A stretch of 64,000 nt of DNA, taken from Pseudomonas bananamidigenes (GTDB lineage: Bacteria; Pseudomonadota; Gammaproteobacteria; Pseudomonadales; Pseudomonadaceae). The stretch is from positions 101,232 to 165,231 of the forward strand of contig NZ_LRUN01000041.1 in assembly GCF_001679645.1 (NCBI RefSeq). The letters are read 5' to 3'. A program made the translations under genes and the position numbers. Under the pieces are notes generated by a model. That model was given only the letters and a program-made list of their open reading frames with translations. It was not told the DNA's origin and made no database searches. Each line of letters begins with the position of its first letter. Position 1 is the stretch's first letter. This document shows positions 51,079-62,000 of the stretch, in pieces.

Positions 51079-52719
51079 TTACTTAGGATAAAGCGGCGGC
51101 AACCCACTGTCCCCAGCCGGATCCTGCACCCGCTCCGCCGTCGGAATCGTGCGGATCGCCCGCCACAGATCCTCACCCTGCCAATGCTGCCCGGTCTCGC
51201 TATACAGCGCGCCGTTCAGCCCGTCGAGCGCATCCGACAGCGGCACAAAGCGCGCTGCCATTTCTGCGAGGGTTTCCGGTTGTTGGCGAGCCCAGGCGTC
51301 GAGGGCCTGGCGGGTGGCGTGGGGGTCGTTGGCCTGGCTGGCGCGTTTGATGTCGTCGAGCAGGGTGCGCGGGCTCGGGCCGGTTTGTGTGGCGCGCAGG
51401 ATTGCCGGTTGCCAGCGGGCGCGCCACCACAGGCCGAAGCCGAGGAGGGTGGTGCAGGCCAGGATCAGTGTGCTGAGTTTCCACCACCACAGCGCTTCGC
51501 TGTCGGCGGTGTTGAAGGATTGCGCGCTGCCGGCCGGGGTGTCGACCTGCAGGCTCGGGTTGTTCACCACTTGCAGGGTGCGGGCCGGCAGGCTGGTGTG
51601 TTCCAGGTGATCTTCGAAGGTGTTCCACCACACCACGTCCACGGTCGGCAGTTCGATCGAACCGCTGCGGCTCGGCACCAGGGCTTCGCGTTCTTCGCGG
51701 CTGCCGATCAGGCCACGCTCGCTGCTCTGGTTATTGAGCACCGGTTGGTCCGGGTAGCGACGCAGGCCGTTGGCCTCGGTGGCCGGCAGGGCGGGCAGTT
51801 GTGAGCTGGCCAGGCCTTCGACCTTGAGGGTCAGGCTGCGGGTCAGGGAGTCGCCGACCTGAGAGTGATCAGGTTCCGGGTTCCAGCTCTCGCTGAGGCT
51901 CAGGCTGCGGGCCGGCAGCCACGGCGCATCGGCCGGGTAAGTGATCGGTTTGGGTTTGACCGTCAGCGGGATTTCCGTAGAGGTCACTCGCAACACCTTG
52001 CCCGGTTTCGGACCCTGTGCGTTGGCGTCCTTGGCAGGCTGGGTGTCCACCTGTGTGGCGCTGAAGGTTTGCGGGGTGATGGTCAGCAAACCGCTGTGTT
52101 GCGGGAAGATTGCATAGCGCATTTCGATCACGCCATGCCGCACGCCGTTGATGTCTTTCTCGTAGGTGCGTGTATCGCCCAGCTGTTCAACCCGTGCATC
52201 GGTGATCTGCAACGGGGTGACGCTGCTGTCGTCGTACAGCGACACCGAATGGTAAATGCGCAGGGTCAGGACGGCCTGGGCCTGCACGTAGACGCTGCTC
52301 TGGTCGAGGCTGGACTCGATGAACACCGGGTCGAGCACATTCTTTTCTTCGGTTACGTCGCTTTCCACCACCTGCACGGTGATCGGCTGGCTCTGGGTTT
52401 CACCCAGTTTCAATGACGGAATCTCAACGCTGCCGTTCTGTTTCGGCAGCAGGGTGATGATCCAGCGGGTGGTGGCGCGGTTCTCGTTGTTGAGCGTGTT
52501 CAGCTGGTTGACCTGACGCGTGCCGCGCACTTCGAACAGCGGCTCCAGCGGGGTCAGGTCCGGTTTGCCGAACTGCGTGACATCGTTGGATTCGAGGGTG
52601 AGTTCCACCGTCTCGCCGGAGTTCAGGCGACTGCGATCCACACTGGCCGTCAGCTCGGCCGCCTGAGCGGTGGCCGTGCAGATCAGCAGGGGCAGCAAGA
52701 GGGCGGTGAAACGGGTCAT
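51079..52719 (-). CDS. batD: BatD-family protein
   Basis: Exported/membrane protein of 546 residues at the end of the moxR-bat operon. Start at 52719 overlaps the upstream stop (ATGA) and gives a signal peptide (LLLPLLICTATAQAAE); the longer frame is not used. Several immunoglobulin-like domains follow (LTASVDRSRLNSGETVELTL is the typical BatD opening), with a TM helix at ~425-445 and a cytoplasmic tail. The role is linked to envelope stress or aerotolerance in other bacteria but is not defined. Confidence 0.9.
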   Translation of the reverse strand: MTRFTALLLPLLICTATAQAAELTASVDRSRLNSGETVELTLESNDVTQFGKPDLTPLEPLFEVRGTRQVNQLNTLNNENRATTRWIITLLPKQNGSVEIPSLKLGETQSQPITVQVVESDVTEEKNVLDPVFIESSLDQSSVYVQAQAVLTLRIYHSVSLYDDSSVTPLQITDARVEQLGDTRTYEKDINGVRHGVIEMRYAIFPQHSGLLTITPQTFSATQVDTQPAKDANAQGPKPGKVLRVTSTEIPLTVKPKPITYPADAPWLPARSLSLSESWNPEPDHSQVGDSLTRSLTLKVEGLASSQLPALPATEANGLRRYPDQPVLNNQSSERGLIGSREEREALVPSRSGSIELPTVDVVWWNTFEDHLEHTSLPARTLQVVNNPSLQVDTPAGSAQSFNTADSEALWWWKLSTLILACTTLLGFGLWWRARWQPAILRATQTGPSPRTLLDDIKRASQANDPHATRQALDAWARQQPETLAEMAARFVPLSDALDGLNGALYSETGQHWQGEDLWRAIRTIPTAERVQDPAGDSGLPPLYPK

Positions 52720-54452
52720 CGAGTGTTTTCCTGATCCTGATGTTGTTGCTGTTCGTACCAGAATTTGCGCCGCAGCAGTTCTCCCGGATCGTCCGGGATC
52801 TTGCCCAGCCATTGCTCCAGTGCCTGACGCTGCTCGCCTTCGAGGTTGTCCTCGCCGGGGTTCAGCGTCGGAGCCGTGTTCTGTTCCGTGTCCGGCGCGC
52901 TGTCCGGCAATTCGTTGGGGCCCGGCTGTGGCGGGGTGGTCGGCGGTGGTTCGCTCGCTGACTCCGCAGGGTGGGCCTCAGTTTGCGCGTCATTTTTGAT
53001 CGCTGGTGGCGGCGCAGTGGCGGGCGGTGGTTCGTCGCCCGGCACGTTTTGCTGCGTCGGTTGCTTATCGGGCTCGGTCGGCGGCGGGGTGTTTTTCTGC
53101 TTGAGCAGGTTTTCCACCAGCGTCTTGTTGGTCAGCGCCGGACGCAGATCCGGTTGCAGCTCCAGCGCCTGTTCATAGGCGTCGATCGCCGCTTCCAGTT
53201 CACCGCTTTTCGCCAGGGCGTTGCCACGATTGTAGTGGGCGCGGGCATCGCTGCCTTCGGCGAAACGCTCGGCGGCGCCACTGTAATCGCCGGCCTCGTA
53301 CAACGCCAGGCCTTGCCACTGGTGGTCTTCGAAGTGTTGCGCAGCCTCGGCCGGACGCTTCTGTTTCAGCAGATGCAGGCCCTGCTGGTCGGGACGCAAC
53401 CACAGGTCTTCGAAATTGAAAGCGTAGCTCGGTTGCGGCAGACAGAAGAGCAGCGGCAGACAGAACAACCAGCCACGGCGACCGGCGCAGGCGGCGAGCA
53501 GCAACAGTGGCAACAGCAGCCAGTAACCCTGATCAGCCCAGGTATCGAGGCGCAGGGTCTGGCCATCGTTGCGCAGGCTGCGTGGGCCGTCGAGCAGACC
53601 GAGGCTGCGCAGGTCCGATTCGTCCAGTCGTGCGCTGTGGTATTCACCACCCATGGCGTTCAAGAAGGCACCGAGGCCGGGACTGTCGAGTTGCGGCACG
53701 CGGATCGCACCCTGGGCGTCCTTGAGGAAGCTGCCGTCCTCCTGAGCAATCGGCGCTCCTTCGGCAGTGCCGACGCCAAGCATCAGCAACTGCGCCGATT
53801 GCCCGCTCAACGCGTGGCGAATGCCCTGGCGTTCCTCATCGGACAGCGAAGAACCGATCAGCAGAATACGGCCCTGACCCAGCGCTCCTTGTTCCAGCAA
53901 GGCAAGTGCCTTGCGCACGGCAAGATCGGCGCGATGGCCGCTCTCCGGCATCAGCGATGGCTTCAGGGCGTCGAGCAGGTTGCGGCTGGTCGCCAGATCA
54001 TCCGACAGCGGCACCAGCGTATGGGCGCTGCCGGCGTAAACGACGATGGCGGTCTGCGCATCGCTGCGTGCTTTGAGCAGATCGAACAGCTTGCGTCGGG
54101 CTTGCTCCAGGCGCGTGGGGGGCGAATCGGTGGCGAGCATTTCCGGAGTCAACTCCAGCGCCACCACCAGCGGATCGGCCGGTTTCTGACTGGTCTGTTC
54201 GACCCGCTCCCAGCTCGGTCCGAGCAGCGCCACAACCGTCAGCAGCCAAGCGACGGCCAGCGCAACCCAAGGCAATTTGCTGTCGCGACCGTTGCCACCG
54301 CTGAGCAGTGCGGCATGGAACGCCGGCGGCAGAATCATTTGCCAGCGCCCGGCGCGCTTCTGCCGATGCCAGAGTTGCCAGATCAGCCAGCCGAGCAGTG
54401 GCAGCAACAGCAGCCACCACGGACGGAACCAGTGCGGCCAGAGCGCAATCAT
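52716..54452 (-). CDS. BatB/BatC fusion: VWA plus TPR protein
   Basis: A 578-residue membrane protein: two N-terminal helices, a von Willebrand A domain (~85-290), a helix near 310-345, TPR repeats (RAHYNRGNALAKSGELEAAI, ~395-450) and a Pro/Glu-rich tail. The first MIDAS motif is degenerate: where BatA has DVSGS this has ALELTPEM, so metal binding is doubtful. It is overlapped on both sides by batA and batD. Confidence 0.9.
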   Translation of the reverse strand: MIALWPHWFRPWWLLLLPLLGWLIWQLWHRQKRAGRWQMILPPAFHAALLSGGNGRDSKLPWVALAVAWLLTVVALLGPSWERVEQTSQKPADPLVVALELTPEMLATDSPPTRLEQARRKLFDLLKARSDAQTAIVVYAGSAHTLVPLSDDLATSRNLLDALKPSLMPESGHRADLAVRKALALLEQGALGQGRILLIGSSLSDEERQGIRHALSGQSAQLLMLGVGTAEGAPIAQEDGSFLKDAQGAIRVPQLDSPGLGAFLNAMGGEYHSARLDESDLRSLGLLDGPRSLRNDGQTLRLDTWADQGYWLLLPLLLLAACAGRRGWLFCLPLLFCLPQPSYAFNFEDLWLRPDQQGLHLLKQKRPAEAAQHFEDHQWQGLALYEAGDYSGAAERFAEGSDARAHYNRGNALAKSGELEAAIDAYEQALELQPDLRPALTNKTLVENLLKQKNTPPPTEPDKQPTQQNVPGDEPPPATAPPPAIKNDAQTEAHPAESASEPPPTTPPQPGPNELPDSAPDTEQNTAPTLNPGEDNLEGEQRQALEQWLGKIPDDPGELLRRKFWYEQQQHQDQENTR

Positions 54453-55528
54453 CGGCGCCTCCGCAGACGCAGACGCTTGAGGCGTTCGCGCCAGTCAGGC
54501 AGGGGGCTTTGCAGATACAGCTCCTTGGTGAACAGGCGTTGCAACGGGTTGTCCGGCCACAGTTCGCGAGCCACCAGCAGAATGCTCAGCAACAAGGCCA
54601 GCGCCAGCGGCCAGTGATACAAGGCTTGTGCCGGGCGAGCCTCGGTCGGTTGCTGGGCTACCGGCTCGAGTCGGTCGAGGGTGTCCTTGATCGCTTGCAG
54701 TTCCTTGCCGTCGCGGGCACGGAAATAACGGCCACCGGTAGCGTCGGCAATTGCCTTGAGTGCCGGCTCGTCGAGGTCCAGGGTCGGGTTGCCGCCGAGC
54801 AGTGCCGTGGCGCCGCTTTCCTCGGGATCGGCACCGATGCCGATGGGGTAGATTTTCACACCTTCATTGGCGGCCAGTTTTGCGGCGATCAGCGGCTCGA
54901 TTTCGCCGCCGTTGTTGGCACCGTCGGTGACCAGAATCAGCACCCGACTTTGCGCCGGGCGCATGCGCAGGCGTTTCAGGGCCAGGCCGATGGCGTCGCC
55001 GATGGCGGTGTTTTTGCCGGCAATGCCGATTCGCGCTTCATCGAGCCAGACCCGAACGGTGTGTCGGTCAAAAGTCAACGGCGCCTGCAGATAGGCCTGA
55101 CTGCCGAACAGGATCAGACCGACCCGGTCGCCGTCGCGACTTTCCAGAAAATCACCGAGCAGATGCTGCACGAGCGACAGGCGACTGACGTCTTCGTCGT
55201 TCCATTGCATGTCGGGAAAGTCCATGGAGCCGGACACGTCCACCGCCACCAGCAGATCGCGGCCACTGGCGGCAATCGGCAGCGGTTCGCCGAGCCATTG
55301 CGGGCGGGCGGCGGCGATCAGCAGCAACAGCCACAGCAACATGAACGGCGCCTGCTGACGCCAGGCCGGCAGATTGGCCCGGGCACGGCGACGGGCGAGG
55401 CCTTCCAGATCACCGAGGAAGCTCACTTTCAACGCCGGTTCGCCGCTGTCCGCCACCGGCAGCACAAGGCGCATCAGCCACGGTAGCGGCAACAGCGCAA
55501 AGATCCACGGCCAGGCGAACTCAAACAT
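54449..55528 (-). CDS. batA: BatA-like VWA-domain membrane protein
   Basis: A 359-residue protein with N-terminal helices (FAWPWIFALLPLPWLMRLVL and ~60-75), a VWA domain with intact MIDAS DVSGS at 97-101, and a C-terminal helix (PLALALLLSILLV). Works with the MoxR ATPase in a presumed envelope chaperone complex. Overlaps the DUF4381 gene by 8 bp and batB by 4 bp. Confidence 0.92.
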   Translation of the reverse strand: MFEFAWPWIFALLPLPWLMRLVLPVADSGEPALKVSFLGDLEGLARRRARANLPAWRQQAPFMLLWLLLLIAAARPQWLGEPLPIAASGRDLLVAVDVSGSMDFPDMQWNDEDVSRLSLVQHLLGDFLESRDGDRVGLILFGSQAYLQAPLTFDRHTVRVWLDEARIGIAGKNTAIGDAIGLALKRLRMRPAQSRVLILVTDGANNGGEIEPLIAAKLAANEGVKIYPIGIGADPEESGATALLGGNPTLDLDEPALKAIADATGGRYFRARDGKELQAIKDTLDRLEPVAQQPTEARPAQALYHWPLALALLLSILLVARELWPDNPLQRLFTKELYLQSPLPDWRERLKRLRLRRRR

Positions 55529-56018
55529 GCTTGCGGATCCACGTATCGACAGCTTGCGTCAGGCCGGCGATGGCCTTGTCGTCGAGTTTGCACTCGGGCT
55601 TGTAGGCGCCTTCCACCAGCACCATCCAGCGGGTCAGGCCGGCGGCGGGGCAGCGGTTGTCGAGAAACGCCAGCCATTTGCGGCCGTTGAGGGTGTGGCT
55701 CTGGCTGTAGGGATAATGGTTGCGGCACAGGCGTTTGAGCAGGCCGTTGAGCTGCTGCAGCCAGGCACCGGCCGGCGCGCCGTCGTAGGGCTTGACCATT
55801 TGTGCCAGCTCGGCGAGCGCAGCGATGCGCACAGGATCGAGCGGGATTTCGGCGCGCACGACGGGTTTCTTCTTGACCGGAATGAACCGGCGCAAGCGCC
55901 ACAGGGCGAAACCGAGCAGCGGCAGCAACAAAAGCAGCAGCCACCAGCCCGGCGCCGGCGGCCAGAAGGCAATCGGTGGCGGAGACATCAGCGGTTGCAG
56001 TTGTTCGAGGCCGTTCAT
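55521..56018 (-). CDS. DUF4381 protein
   Basis: A 165-residue single-pass membrane protein: a helix at ~27-45 (WWLLLLLLPLLGFALWRL) then a basic cytoplasmic domain (LNGLLKRLCRNHYPYSQSHT). The family occurs almost only in moxR-bat operons, between DUF58 and BatA. Overlaps both neighbours. Confidence 0.9.
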   Translation of the reverse strand: MNGLEQLQPLMSPPPIAFWPPAPGWWLLLLLLPLLGFALWRLRRFIPVKKKPVVRAEIPLDPVRIAALAELAQMVKPYDGAPAGAWLQQLNGLLKRLCRNHYPYSQSHTLNGRKWLAFLDNRCPAAGLTRWMVLVEGAYKPECKLDDKAIAGLTQAVDTWIRKHV

Positions 56019-56968
56019 CGAACGCTCCCCGGACGTTGCGGGTTGAGGAACTCGCGCATCTGCTCGACCATTTCACTCTGGGTGCTCAAGGGCATCAGCA
56101 ATACCCGCAGTTTTTGCGCGAGCAATTCCCAGCGGGCAATGCGTGCTTCGGCCTGGGCGCGGTAGGTTTGGCGCAGATCAAAATTCAGTGTGTCGAGCTC
56201 CAGTTGCGCACCGCGTTCGGCGAACTTCAGCAGCCCGGCGGCGGGCAGGGCGTGATCCAGCGGATCGGACAGCGGCAGCATCAGCAGGTCGCAATGGCGC
56301 GACAGCAGGCTCAATTGCTGCTCCGCGCTGTCGCTCAGGGCCCGTTCGTCACAGATCACCACCACCAGACTGCCCGGGCGCAATACTTCCCGGGCCCGGC
56401 GCAGGGCGACACCGAACGCATCGCGATCCGGCTCGCGCTCGGTGTGCAGCGACTGATTGGCCTTAACCAGACGGTTGAGCAATTGCAACAGGCTTTGCTT
56501 GCTGCGACGTGGCTTGATCTCGTAATGCTCGTTGTCGCCGAACACCAGCCCGCCGACCCGGTCGTTGTGGCCCAGCGCGGCCCAACCGATCAAAGCCGCG
56601 GCCTGCGCCGCCAGCACCGATTTGAACATCAGCCCGGAACCGAAGAACAGCCGTGTGCTTTGCTCGACCATGATGAAGATCGGCCGCTCGCGCTCTTCGT
56701 GGAACAGCTTGGTGTGCGGCTCCTGAGTACGGGCAGTCACGCGCCAGTCGATGGTGCGTACGTCGTCGCCGGCCTGGTAGACCCGCACCTGATCGAAGTC
56801 CACGCCACGGCCACGGAACTTCGAATGGTGCAGGCCGATCAGCGGGCTGCGCTGGCTCGGCGTGGAAAACAGCTGCACTTCCCGCACGCGATGACGCATC
56901 TCGATCAATTCGGCGAGGGTGAGGCGAATGCCCGGTTCGGACGGCAGGGAGGCGTTCATGGGGGTCAA
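56015..56968 (-). CDS. DUF58-family protein
   Basis: A 317-residue protein with the DUF58 signature GDDVRTIDWRVTARTQEPHT (~68-87), preceding a VWA-like region. Usual partner of MoxR ATPases. Starts at the ATGA overlap with moxR; Met4 is an alternative. Confidence 0.92.
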   Translation of the reverse strand: MTPMNASLPSEPGIRLTLAELIEMRHRVREVQLFSTPSQRSPLIGLHHSKFRGRGVDFDQVRVYQAGDDVRTIDWRVTARTQEPHTKLFHEERERPIFIMVEQSTRLFFGSGLMFKSVLAAQAAALIGWAALGHNDRVGGLVFGDNEHYEIKPRRSKQSLLQLLNRLVKANQSLHTEREPDRDAFGVALRRAREVLRPGSLVVVICDERALSDSAEQQLSLLSRHCDLLMLPLSDPLDHALPAAGLLKFAERGAQLELDTLNFDLRQTYRAQAEARIARWELLAQKLRVLLMPLSTQSEMVEQMREFLNPQRPGSVR

Positions 56969-57924
56969 GCGACGGCGACGACGTCGAGAATCCGTTGCAC
57001 CACCCGATCCTGGTCGATGCCGGCGGCTTCAGCCTCGAACGACAGAATGATGCGATGACGCAATACGTCGAACAGTACGGCCTGGATGTCTTCCGGGCTG
57101 ACGAAGTCGCGACCGGCCAGCCAGGCGTGGGCGCGGGCGCAGCGGTCGAGGGCGATGGAGCCACGGGGGCTGGCGCCGTAGGCAATCCATTCGGCCATTT
57201 CCGGATCGAACTTGGCCGGGTTGCGCGTGGCCATGACCAGTTGCACGAGGTATTCCTCCACGGCGTCGGCCATGTACAGACCGAGGATTTCCTTGCGTGC
57301 GGCGAAGATTGCCTGCTGACTGACCCGGCGCTCGGGCTTGGTTTCACCGTTCAGGGCTTCGCCACGGGCCTGTTGCAGGATCCGTCGTTCGACGGCGGCG
57401 TCCGGGAAACCGATTTTCACGTGCAGCAGGAAGCGGTCGAGCTGCGCTTCGGGCAGCGGGTAGGTGCCTTCCTGCTCGATCGGGTTCTGCGTGGCCATCA
57501 CCAGAAACAGCGGCGACAGTTCATAAGTGCTGCGCCCGACGCTGACCTGACGCTCGGCCATGGCTTCAAGCAGGGCCGATTGCACCTTGGCCGGAGCACG
57601 GTTGATTTCGTCCGCCAGCACCAGGTTGTGGAAGATCGGGCCTTGCTGGAACACGAAACTGCCGGTTTCCGGGCGATAGATCTCGGTGCCGGTGATGTCG
57701 GCCGGCAGCAGGTCCGGAGTGAACTGGATGCGATGGAACTGGGCTTCGATGCCCTCGGCGAGTTCTTTGATCGCTTTGGTCTTGGCCAGGCCCGGAGCAC
57801 CCTCGACCAGCATGTGGCCGTCGGCGAGCAGGGCGATGAGCAAGCGCTCGATGAGTTTTTCCTGGCCGAGAATCTGCGTTGAAAGAAAGGTTCGCAGCGC
57901 CAGCAGCGCTTCACGATGTTCCAT
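56965..57924 (-). CDS. moxR: MoxR-family AAA+ ATPase
   Basis: A 319-residue AAA+ ATPase: Walker [10 protein letters not shown] at 41-49, Walker [11 protein letters not shown] at 101-110, sensor segment [12 protein letters not shown]. First gene of the six-gene operon that continues through DUF58, DUF4381, batA, batB/C and batD. Probably a chaperone-like remodeller that works on VWA-domain partners. Confidence 0.95.
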   Translation of the reverse strand: MEHREALLALRTFLSTQILGQEKLIERLLIALLADGHMLVEGAPGLAKTKAIKELAEGIEAQFHRIQFTPDLLPADITGTEIYRPETGSFVFQQGPIFHNLVLADEINRAPAKVQSALLEAMAERQVSVGRSTYELSPLFLVMATQNPIEQEGTYPLPEAQLDRFLLHVKIGFPDAAVERRILQQARGEALNGETKPERRVSQQAIFAARKEILGLYMADAVEEYLVQLVMATRNPAKFDPEMAEWIAYGASPRGSIALDRCARAHAWLAGRDFVSPEDIQAVLFDVLRHRIILSFEAEAAGIDQDRVVQRILDVVAVA

Positions 57925-58097
57925 CGATGACTGTTCCTGGAAAGGGTGGCCACAGGCGTTCGGATAACGCCGGGGCTGGGGGCGTTACTTTAATCCATCG
58001 CAGGGGGTGGCGACTAACGGCATTTTGCGCAAAGTGCGGGTAATGACCGGGGCAATTGTTGGAAATTTGTAGGGCCGGGGAGGTGGAGTGTTCTTCG

Positions 58098-58180
58098 GGG
58101 CCTCTTCGCGAGAGCTCGCTTCCACATTTGAGCGGCGTACACCGCTCTGTGTGGGAGCGAGCCTGCTCGCGAAAGGGCCG
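58098..58180. repeat. REPIN 7, tail-to-tail variant
   Basis: Two REP units (CTTCGCGAGAGCTCGCTTCC and TGTGGGAGCGAGCCTGCTCG) in inverse order to the other doublets. The first is decayed. Lies in the 267-bp moxR upstream gap. Confidence 0.75.
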
Positions 58181-58191
58181 TCAAGCCGACA

Positions 58192-58545
58192 TCAAATCTG
58201 GCTGATAAAGGTGCCAGTACCGTCAAGAATGTTCTTCAGGGTTTCCTCGACCTCGGCCAGATCGACCATGTCCGGGTTGTAGGTGATTTCCAGCACATCA
58301 TCCCCGTTCAGCGCATCGGCATCCGCGGCGGCGATTTCGATCTTCAGCAGGGTTCTGGTCAGGGTGACCTTTACACCATCCAGGGTGGACGGCTCGCCTT
58401 CCAGCGTGATTTCCAGCTCATCCTCGTCCGGATAGCGGCTCATAAGAAACATTTCGCCCTTGTCGCTGTGGCAGCAGAGCATGGCCATGTTGTCTTCTTC
58501 GTCGTCGCACGGGTTGACGATGAGTAGGGCGGTGGTCATTTGCAT
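58192..58545 (-). CDS. small acidic conserved protein, 117 residues
   Basis: Start MQMTTALLIVNPCDDEEDNM with AGGA upstream; a longer frame is less likely. Strongly acidic (YPDEDELEITLEGEPSTLDG, DADALNGDDVLEITYNPDMV). No function recognised; a Pseudomonas-type conserved protein, cytoplasmic, monocistronic. Confidence 0.75.
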   Translation of the reverse strand: MQMTTALLIVNPCDDEEDNMAMLCCHSDKGEMFLMSRYPDEDELEITLEGEPSTLDGVKVTLTRTLLKIEIAAADADALNGDDVLEITYNPDMVDLAEVEETLKNILDGTGTFISQI

Positions 58546-59061
58546 GAGGAATTCCTGCCTCGGCGGGCTTGTTGGTCGCAATTGGGCGCGATTCTGCCAG
58601 CCCCGGGGAATTTCTGCATGTGAGAGTGTCAGAGGATGTGTCGTGAACGCGACACAGGTCAATGGTCATTCCGGGCGCGGATGTACCGTAAAAGCGGACA
58701 TTCAGACCGGCGTTCTGCCTCATGAATGCTAGTGTTTACCGATGCGCAGGCCTTCGTTTACGTGCCAATGACCGAATATGTCGCAGCACTGCAAGCAGAC
58801 ACATTGTCGCAGCCATTAAGCTGCGCAACGGATGAGCACCCGTAAAGGCATTGCGGCAGGCCCCGTGGCGGCCCCCGGCAGTCGTTTTTGCAGATGCCCA
58901 TTCATGGAAGGTGAATGTGACCTGAGTGTCTCGTCCAGCTTCACCCACCTGTCACCCTGTTTCCTCTGCCCGAGATTCAGGAACAGGGCGACGGAACGCC
59001 CCGAAAGGGGTTTTGTACGCGACGCTTTCCATCAATAACAAGCCCAAGCGGAGTACCACAG
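58546..59061. other. divergent regulatory gap upstream of gdhB
   Basis: About 515 bp between the small acidic gene and gdhB. It holds an inverted repeat GTGTCG-N6-CGACAC (58638-58655). I found no gene and no clear sigma70 pair for gdhB. Confidence 0.4.
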
Positions 59062-62000
59062 ATGGCGTTCTTCACCGCAGCCAGCAAAGCCGACTTCCAG
59101 CACCAACTGCAAGCGGCACTGGCGCAGCACATCAGTGAACAGGCACTGCCACAAGTGGCGCTGTTCGCTGAACAATTCTTCGGCATCATTTCCCTGGACG
59201 AGCTGACCCAGCGTCGCCTCTCCGACCTCGCTGGCTGTACTCTTTCTGCGTGGCGCCTGCTTGAGCGCTTCGATCACGCGCAACCGCAAGTGCGCGTCTA
59301 CAACCCCGATTACGAGCGTCACGGCTGGCAGTCGACCCACACCGCGGTCGAAGTGCTGCACCACGACCTGCCATTCCTGGTGGACTCGGTGCGCACCGAG
59401 CTGAACCGCCGCGGCTACAGCATCCACACCCTGCAGACCACCGTGCTGAGCGTGCGTCGTGGCAGCAAGGGCGAACTGCTGGAAATTCTGCCGAAGGGCA
59501 CCACCGGCGAAGGCATCCTGCATGAGTCGCTGATGTACCTGGAAATCGACCGCTGCGCCAACGCGGCCGAATTGAATGTGCTGAGCAAGGAACTGGAACA
59601 GGTTCTGGGTGAAGTCCGCGTCGCGGTCGCCGATTTCGAGCCGATGAAGGCCAAGGTGCAGGAAATCCTCACCAGGCTCGATAACAGCGCATTCGCCGTC
59701 GAAGCCGACGAAAAGAACGAAATCAAGAGCTTCCTTGAATGGCTGGTGAACAACCATTTCACCTTCCTCGGCTACGAAGAATTCACCGTTGTCGATCAGG
59801 CCGATGGCGGCCACATCGAATACGACCAGAACTCCTTCCTCGGCCTGACCCGGATGCTGCGCACCGGTCTGACCAACGAAGACCGCCACATCGAAGACTA
59901 CGCCGTCGCCTACCTGCGCGAACCGACCCTGCTGTCGTTCGCCAAGGCTGCGCACCCGAGCCGCGTACACCGTCCGGCCTACCCGGACTACGTGTCGATC
60001 CGCGAAATCGACGCCGACGGCAAAGTCATCAAGGAACACCGCTTCATGGGCCTGTACACCTCTTCGGTGTATGGCGAAAGCGTACGTGTCATCCCGTTCA
60101 TCCGCCGCAAGGTCGAAGAGATCGAGCGTCGTTCCGGCTTCCAGGCCAAGGCCCACCTGGGCAAGGAACTGGCCCAGGTTCTGGAAGTGCTGCCGCGTGA
60201 CGACTTGTTCCAGACCCCGGTCGATGAACTGTTCAGCACCGTGATGTCGATCGTGCAGATCCAGGAACGCAACAAGATTCGCGTGTTCCTGCGCAAAGAC
60301 CCGTACGGTCGTTTCTGCTACTGCCTGGCCTACGTGCCGCGCGACATCTACTCCACCGAAGTGCGCCAGAAGATTCAGCAAGTGCTGATGGAGCGCCTGA
60401 AGGCGACCGACTGCGAGTTCTGGACCTTCTTCTCCGAGTCCGTGCTGGCCCGCGTGCAGTTGATCCTGCGCGTAGACCCGAAAAACCGCATCGACATCGA
60501 CCCGCTGCAACTGGAAAACGAAGTGATCCAGGCTTGCCGCAGCTGGCAGGATGATTACGCCGCGCTGATCGTCGAAAACCTCGGCGAAGCCAAAGGCGTC
60601 GACGTACTGGCTGATTTCCCGAAAGGCTTCCCGGCCGGTTACCGCGAGCGCTTCGCTGCGCACTCGGCCGTGGTCGATATGCAGCACCTGCTCAACTTGA
60701 GCGAGAAGAAGCCGCTGGCGATGAGCTTCTACCAGCCGCTGGCCGCCGGCCCACGCGAGCTGCACTGCAAGCTGTACCACGCCGATACCCCGCTGGCACT
60801 GTCCGACGTGCTGCCGATCCTGGAAAACCTCGGCCTGCGCGTGCTGGGCGAGTTCCCGTATCGCCTGCGCCACAACAACGGTCGCGAGTTCTGGATCCAC
60901 GACTTCGCGTTTACCGCAGCCGAAGGCATGGAGCTGGACATCCAGCAGCTCAATGACACCCTGCAGGACGCGTTCGTTCACATCGTGCGCGGCGACGCCG
61001 AGAATGATGCGTTCAACCGTCTGGTGCTGACCGCCGGCCTGCCATGGCGCGACGTCGCGCTGCTGCGTGCCTACGCCCGTTACCTGAAACAGATCCGCCT
61101 GGGCTTCGACCTCGGCTACATCGCCAGCACCCTGAACAACCACACCGACATCGCTCGAGAACTGACCCGGTTGTTCAAGACCCGTTTCTATCTGGCCCGC
61201 AAGCTGGGCAGCGACGATCTGGACGACAAGCAGCAGCGTCTGGAGCAGGCCATCCTGACTGCGCTGGACGACGTTCAGGTCCTCAACGAAGACCGCATCC
61301 TGCGTCGTTACCTGGACCTGATCAAAGCGACCCTGCGTACCAACTTCTACCAGACCGACGCCAACGGCCAGAACAAGTCGTACTTCAGCTTCAAGTTCAA
61401 CCCGCACTTGATCCCTGAGCTGCCGAAGCCGGTTCCGAAGTTCGAAATCTTCGTTTATTCGCCTCGCGTCGAAGGCGTGCACCTGCGTTTCGGCAACGTT
61501 GCGCGTGGTGGTCTGCGCTGGTCCGACCGTGAAGAAGACTTCCGTACCGAAGTCCTGGGCCTGGTAAAAGCCCAGCAAGTGAAGAACTCGGTCATCGTGC
61601 CGGTGGGTGCGAAGGGCGGCTTCCTGCCGCGTCGCCTGCCACTGGGCGGCAGCCGTGACGAGATCGCGGCCGAGGGCATCGCCTGCTACCGCATCTTCAT
61701 TTCGGGTCTGCTGGACATCACCGACAACCTGAAGGACGGCAAACTGGTACCGCCGGCCAACGTCGTGCGTCATGACGACGATGACCCGTACCTGGTGGTC
61801 GCGGCGGACAAGGGCACTGCAACCTTTTCCGACATCGCCAACGGCATCGCCATCGACTACGGCTTCTGGCTGGGTGACGCGTTTGCGTCCGGTGGTTCGG
61901 CCGGTTACGACCACAAGAAAATGGGCATCACCGCCAAGGGCGCGTGGGTTGGCGTGCAGCGCCACTTCCGTGAGCGCGGCATCAACGTTCAGGAAGACAG

